From NCBI GenBank assembly GCA_052400685.1, contig JBQTGJ010000009.1: a stretch of 64,000 nt of DNA; one strand, 5' to 3'. Under the pieces are notes generated by a model. That model saw nothing but the letters and a program-made list of their open reading frames with translations. It had not been told where the DNA came from and ran no database searches. The position numbers and the translations under genes are program-made. Positions 62,960 through 64,000 of the stretch are shown here, one piece after another. Position 1 is the first letter of the stretch. Each line of letters opens with the position of its first letter. The DNA is from CAZHHH01 sp052400685 (GTDB lineage: Bacteria; Bacteroidota; Bacteroidia; Bacteroidales; Marinilabiliaceae).

Positions 62960-63601
62960 TCAATTGTCAACAATTGTCCTTGCATTTAAGTAGCCTTGAT
63001 AAAACTCCTCCTGGTTTTCGCGAAATAGCAACATGGAGTTGTCAAGCTTCAACTTCAGGATGGAATTACCCTCGTCGAACAGCTCCTCTATATTGCTGAG
63101 AGCCGCATATTTTTGACTCAAAATGGTGCGCGGCTCACCGATGAGGGCGTTATAATCGTCGACGCTGGCGTTGATGCCGGTAATCACCTCCGGGGTAACG
63201 CCAAACTCAGCCAGGGCTTCGATGTTTTCTTCGGCTTTTACCGTAATGTTTTTTACGGTGGCACTCAAATCCGATTCCCGTAATTTTATTATTTCCGACC
63301 GGGTTATTTTAACCGCATTGACCAGATCTTCATCGCCTTGCTCGCTGGCAATGATTTGTAATATTCCCGATAACATGGAGGTCTTGGCAGCAATGGTTTC
63401 TTTCAGTTGCCCTTTTTGTTGGGTGACACCAACATTTAAGTGACTGCTCTCATTTTTAGACTGAATACGGGAAATAATTTCGTCGAACCCGTTTTTGTAC
63501 GTGACAATGCGAGGAATACTGCTCCAGGTGGATGCATTGGAATCAAGGAAAGATTGCGTGCTCAAAAACATCCTGAATTGGTTAGTTTGTGTTTTGTTCA
63601 T
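62960..63601 (-). CDS. Uncharacterised helical protein, 213 residues
   Basis: Soluble and almost wholly alpha-helical, with no signal peptide and no domain I can name. It starts MNKTQTNQFRMFLSTQSFL, contains SGILQIIASEQGDEDLVNAVKITRSEI and ends with ENQEEFYQGYLNARTIVDN. Similar proteins starting MNKTQ are familiar in Bacteroidota but are undescribed. It lies apart from the DUF2589 genes, separated by a repeat copy, so a joint role is uncertain. Confidence 0.7.
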   Translation of the reverse strand: MNKTQTNQFRMFLSTQSFLDSNASTWSSIPRIVTYKNGFDEIISRIQSKNESSHLNVGVTQQKGQLKETIAAKTSMLSGILQIIASEQGDEDLVNAVKITRSEIIKLRESDLSATVKNITVKAEENIEALAEFGVTPEVITGINASVDDYNALIGEPRTILSQKYAALSNIEELFDEGNSILKLKLDNSMLLFRENQEEFYQGYLNARTIVDN

Positions 63602-63799
63602 TTCATTTGGTGTTAGGTGAATATTTTATTTTGCAAACACAATTTAACACATAATAAATCAACTTCCAATAATGTCTATTTTTTTTATAATGAATACAAA
63701 TAAAAAAATAACACCTGTATACCTGACACTTACAACTATTAAACAGAACCGACTTAAGATAAAGTGTCGTTTATTTCAAGGATTTTTCTTTCTGTCATT

Positions 63800-64000
63800 T
63801 TAACAGTTCATTGACAACCGTCGGGCATCCTCAAATTCGTGACTTAAACCTATAATTCCTGACTTGCCAACCTTATTTCCAGACCTGCAAACCTCATTTC
63901 CTGACTTGCGAACCTCATTTCCCGACTTGCGAACCTCATTTCCTGACTTGCGAACCTCATTTCCTGACTTGCGAACCTCATTTCCTGACTTGCGAACCTC
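63800..64000 (-). CDS. C-terminal end of a protein with heptapeptide repeats (5' end outside window)
   Basis: The minus-strand frame is open from the window edge (64000) to a TAA at 63800-63802, 66 codons. Five copies of the heptapeptide EVRKSGN are followed by EVCRSGN, a diverged unit and the end GLSHEFEDARRLSMNC. The DNA period is 21 bases, a multiple of three, and the frame has no stop through the repeats. No start codon is in the window, and two other frames are also open through the repeat, so coding is probable but unproved. Confidence 0.45.
   Translation of the reverse strand, partial: EVRKSGNEVRKSGNEVRKSGNEVRKSGNEVRKSGNEVCRSGNKVGKSGIIGLSHEFEDARRLSMNC
63855..64000. repeat. 21-bp tandem repeat reaching the window end
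   Basis: Seven units with the consensus ATTTCCTGACTTGCGAACCT plus C. The five nearest the edge are almost identical and the two inner ones have diverged. The array continues past position 64000. There are no spacers, so it is not a CRISPR array. Confidence 0.92.

Noticed and set aside
63855..64000. Tandem repeats at the window end as a CRISPR array
   Set aside because: The units are directly adjacent, without spacers, and no cas gene is present.

Overview
The window is chromosomal DNA of a member of the Bacteroidota, most likely a Bacteroidales/Marinilabiliales-type marine or anaerobic lineage (inference). The grounds are AT-rich sequence, promoters of the TTG-N19-TAnnTTTG type, weak Shine-Dalgarno signals, a TonB-dependent receptor with an N-terminal carboxypeptidase-like domain, DUF4374, DUF3078 and DUF1460 proteins, a two-component-regulator propeller kinase and LytTR regulators. 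I saw no rRNA, tRNA, CRISPR array, phage or transposase gene.

Layout. 0-3.6 kb: Crp/Fnr-type regulator, YceI protein, YgiD dioxygenase and a QorB-like reductase. 3.9-5.8 kb: a 22-bp tandem repeat, then a three-gene minus-strand module (ADP-ribosyltransferase-like toxin, small putative antitoxin, SecB-like chaperone) that resembles the CmdTAC anti-phage system and sits between two ~90-bp direct repeats. 6.1-7.5 kb: secreted alpha/beta hydrolase. 7.6-16.8 kb: an arsenic island, made of an organoarsenical operon (ArsR, ArsE-like, ArsF, ArsG, ArsP-like permease) with a repeated ArsR operator, then FmdE, TauE/SafE, rhodanese and CDF genes, then a second operon (ArsR, ArsC, Acr3). 16.9-21.4 kb: transglutaminase-like protein, a membrane-domain/cytidylate-kinase fusion, EamA exporter, outer-membrane protein. 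22.2-29.1 kb: iron/siderophore uptake and reduction (TonB receptor, DUF4374 lipoprotein, PepSY membrane protein, diflavin reductase). 30.3-35.4 kb: propeller histidine kinase and DUF3078 protein. 35.8-41.4 kb: MATE pump, MerR/B12-like regulator, YicC, gmk, nadD, secreted endonuclease/phosphatase-family protein. 42-45.2 kb: carboxynorspermidine-type polyamine genes and a LysE exporter. 45.4-49.1 kb: LytS/LytTR pair, tag, DUF1460. 49.2-57.0 kb: a TetR-controlled TolC/HlyD/ABC/ABC-2 efflux operon. 57.2-63.6 kb: an AidA/PixA-like protein with its own TPR kinase and LytTR regulator, facing three DUF2589-type paralogues, a zinc ribbon, a small membrane protein and an unknown protein. The last 200 bases encode the repetitive C-terminus of a protein that begins outside the window.

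Two families of short structured repeats occupy the intergenic space. One (~90-100 bp) sits exactly between two ATGAAA sequences, the second being the start codon of the downstream gene; I find it on eight genes, with one tandem double copy. It can fold into a hairpin with a tandem G-A mismatch motif and shows compensatory changes. The other (~150 bp) has ~20-bp terminal inverted repeats and an internal hairpin whose arms co-vary between copies. Together with the CmdTAC-like module and the AidA/PixA-DUF2589 cluster, these are the most novel content here.
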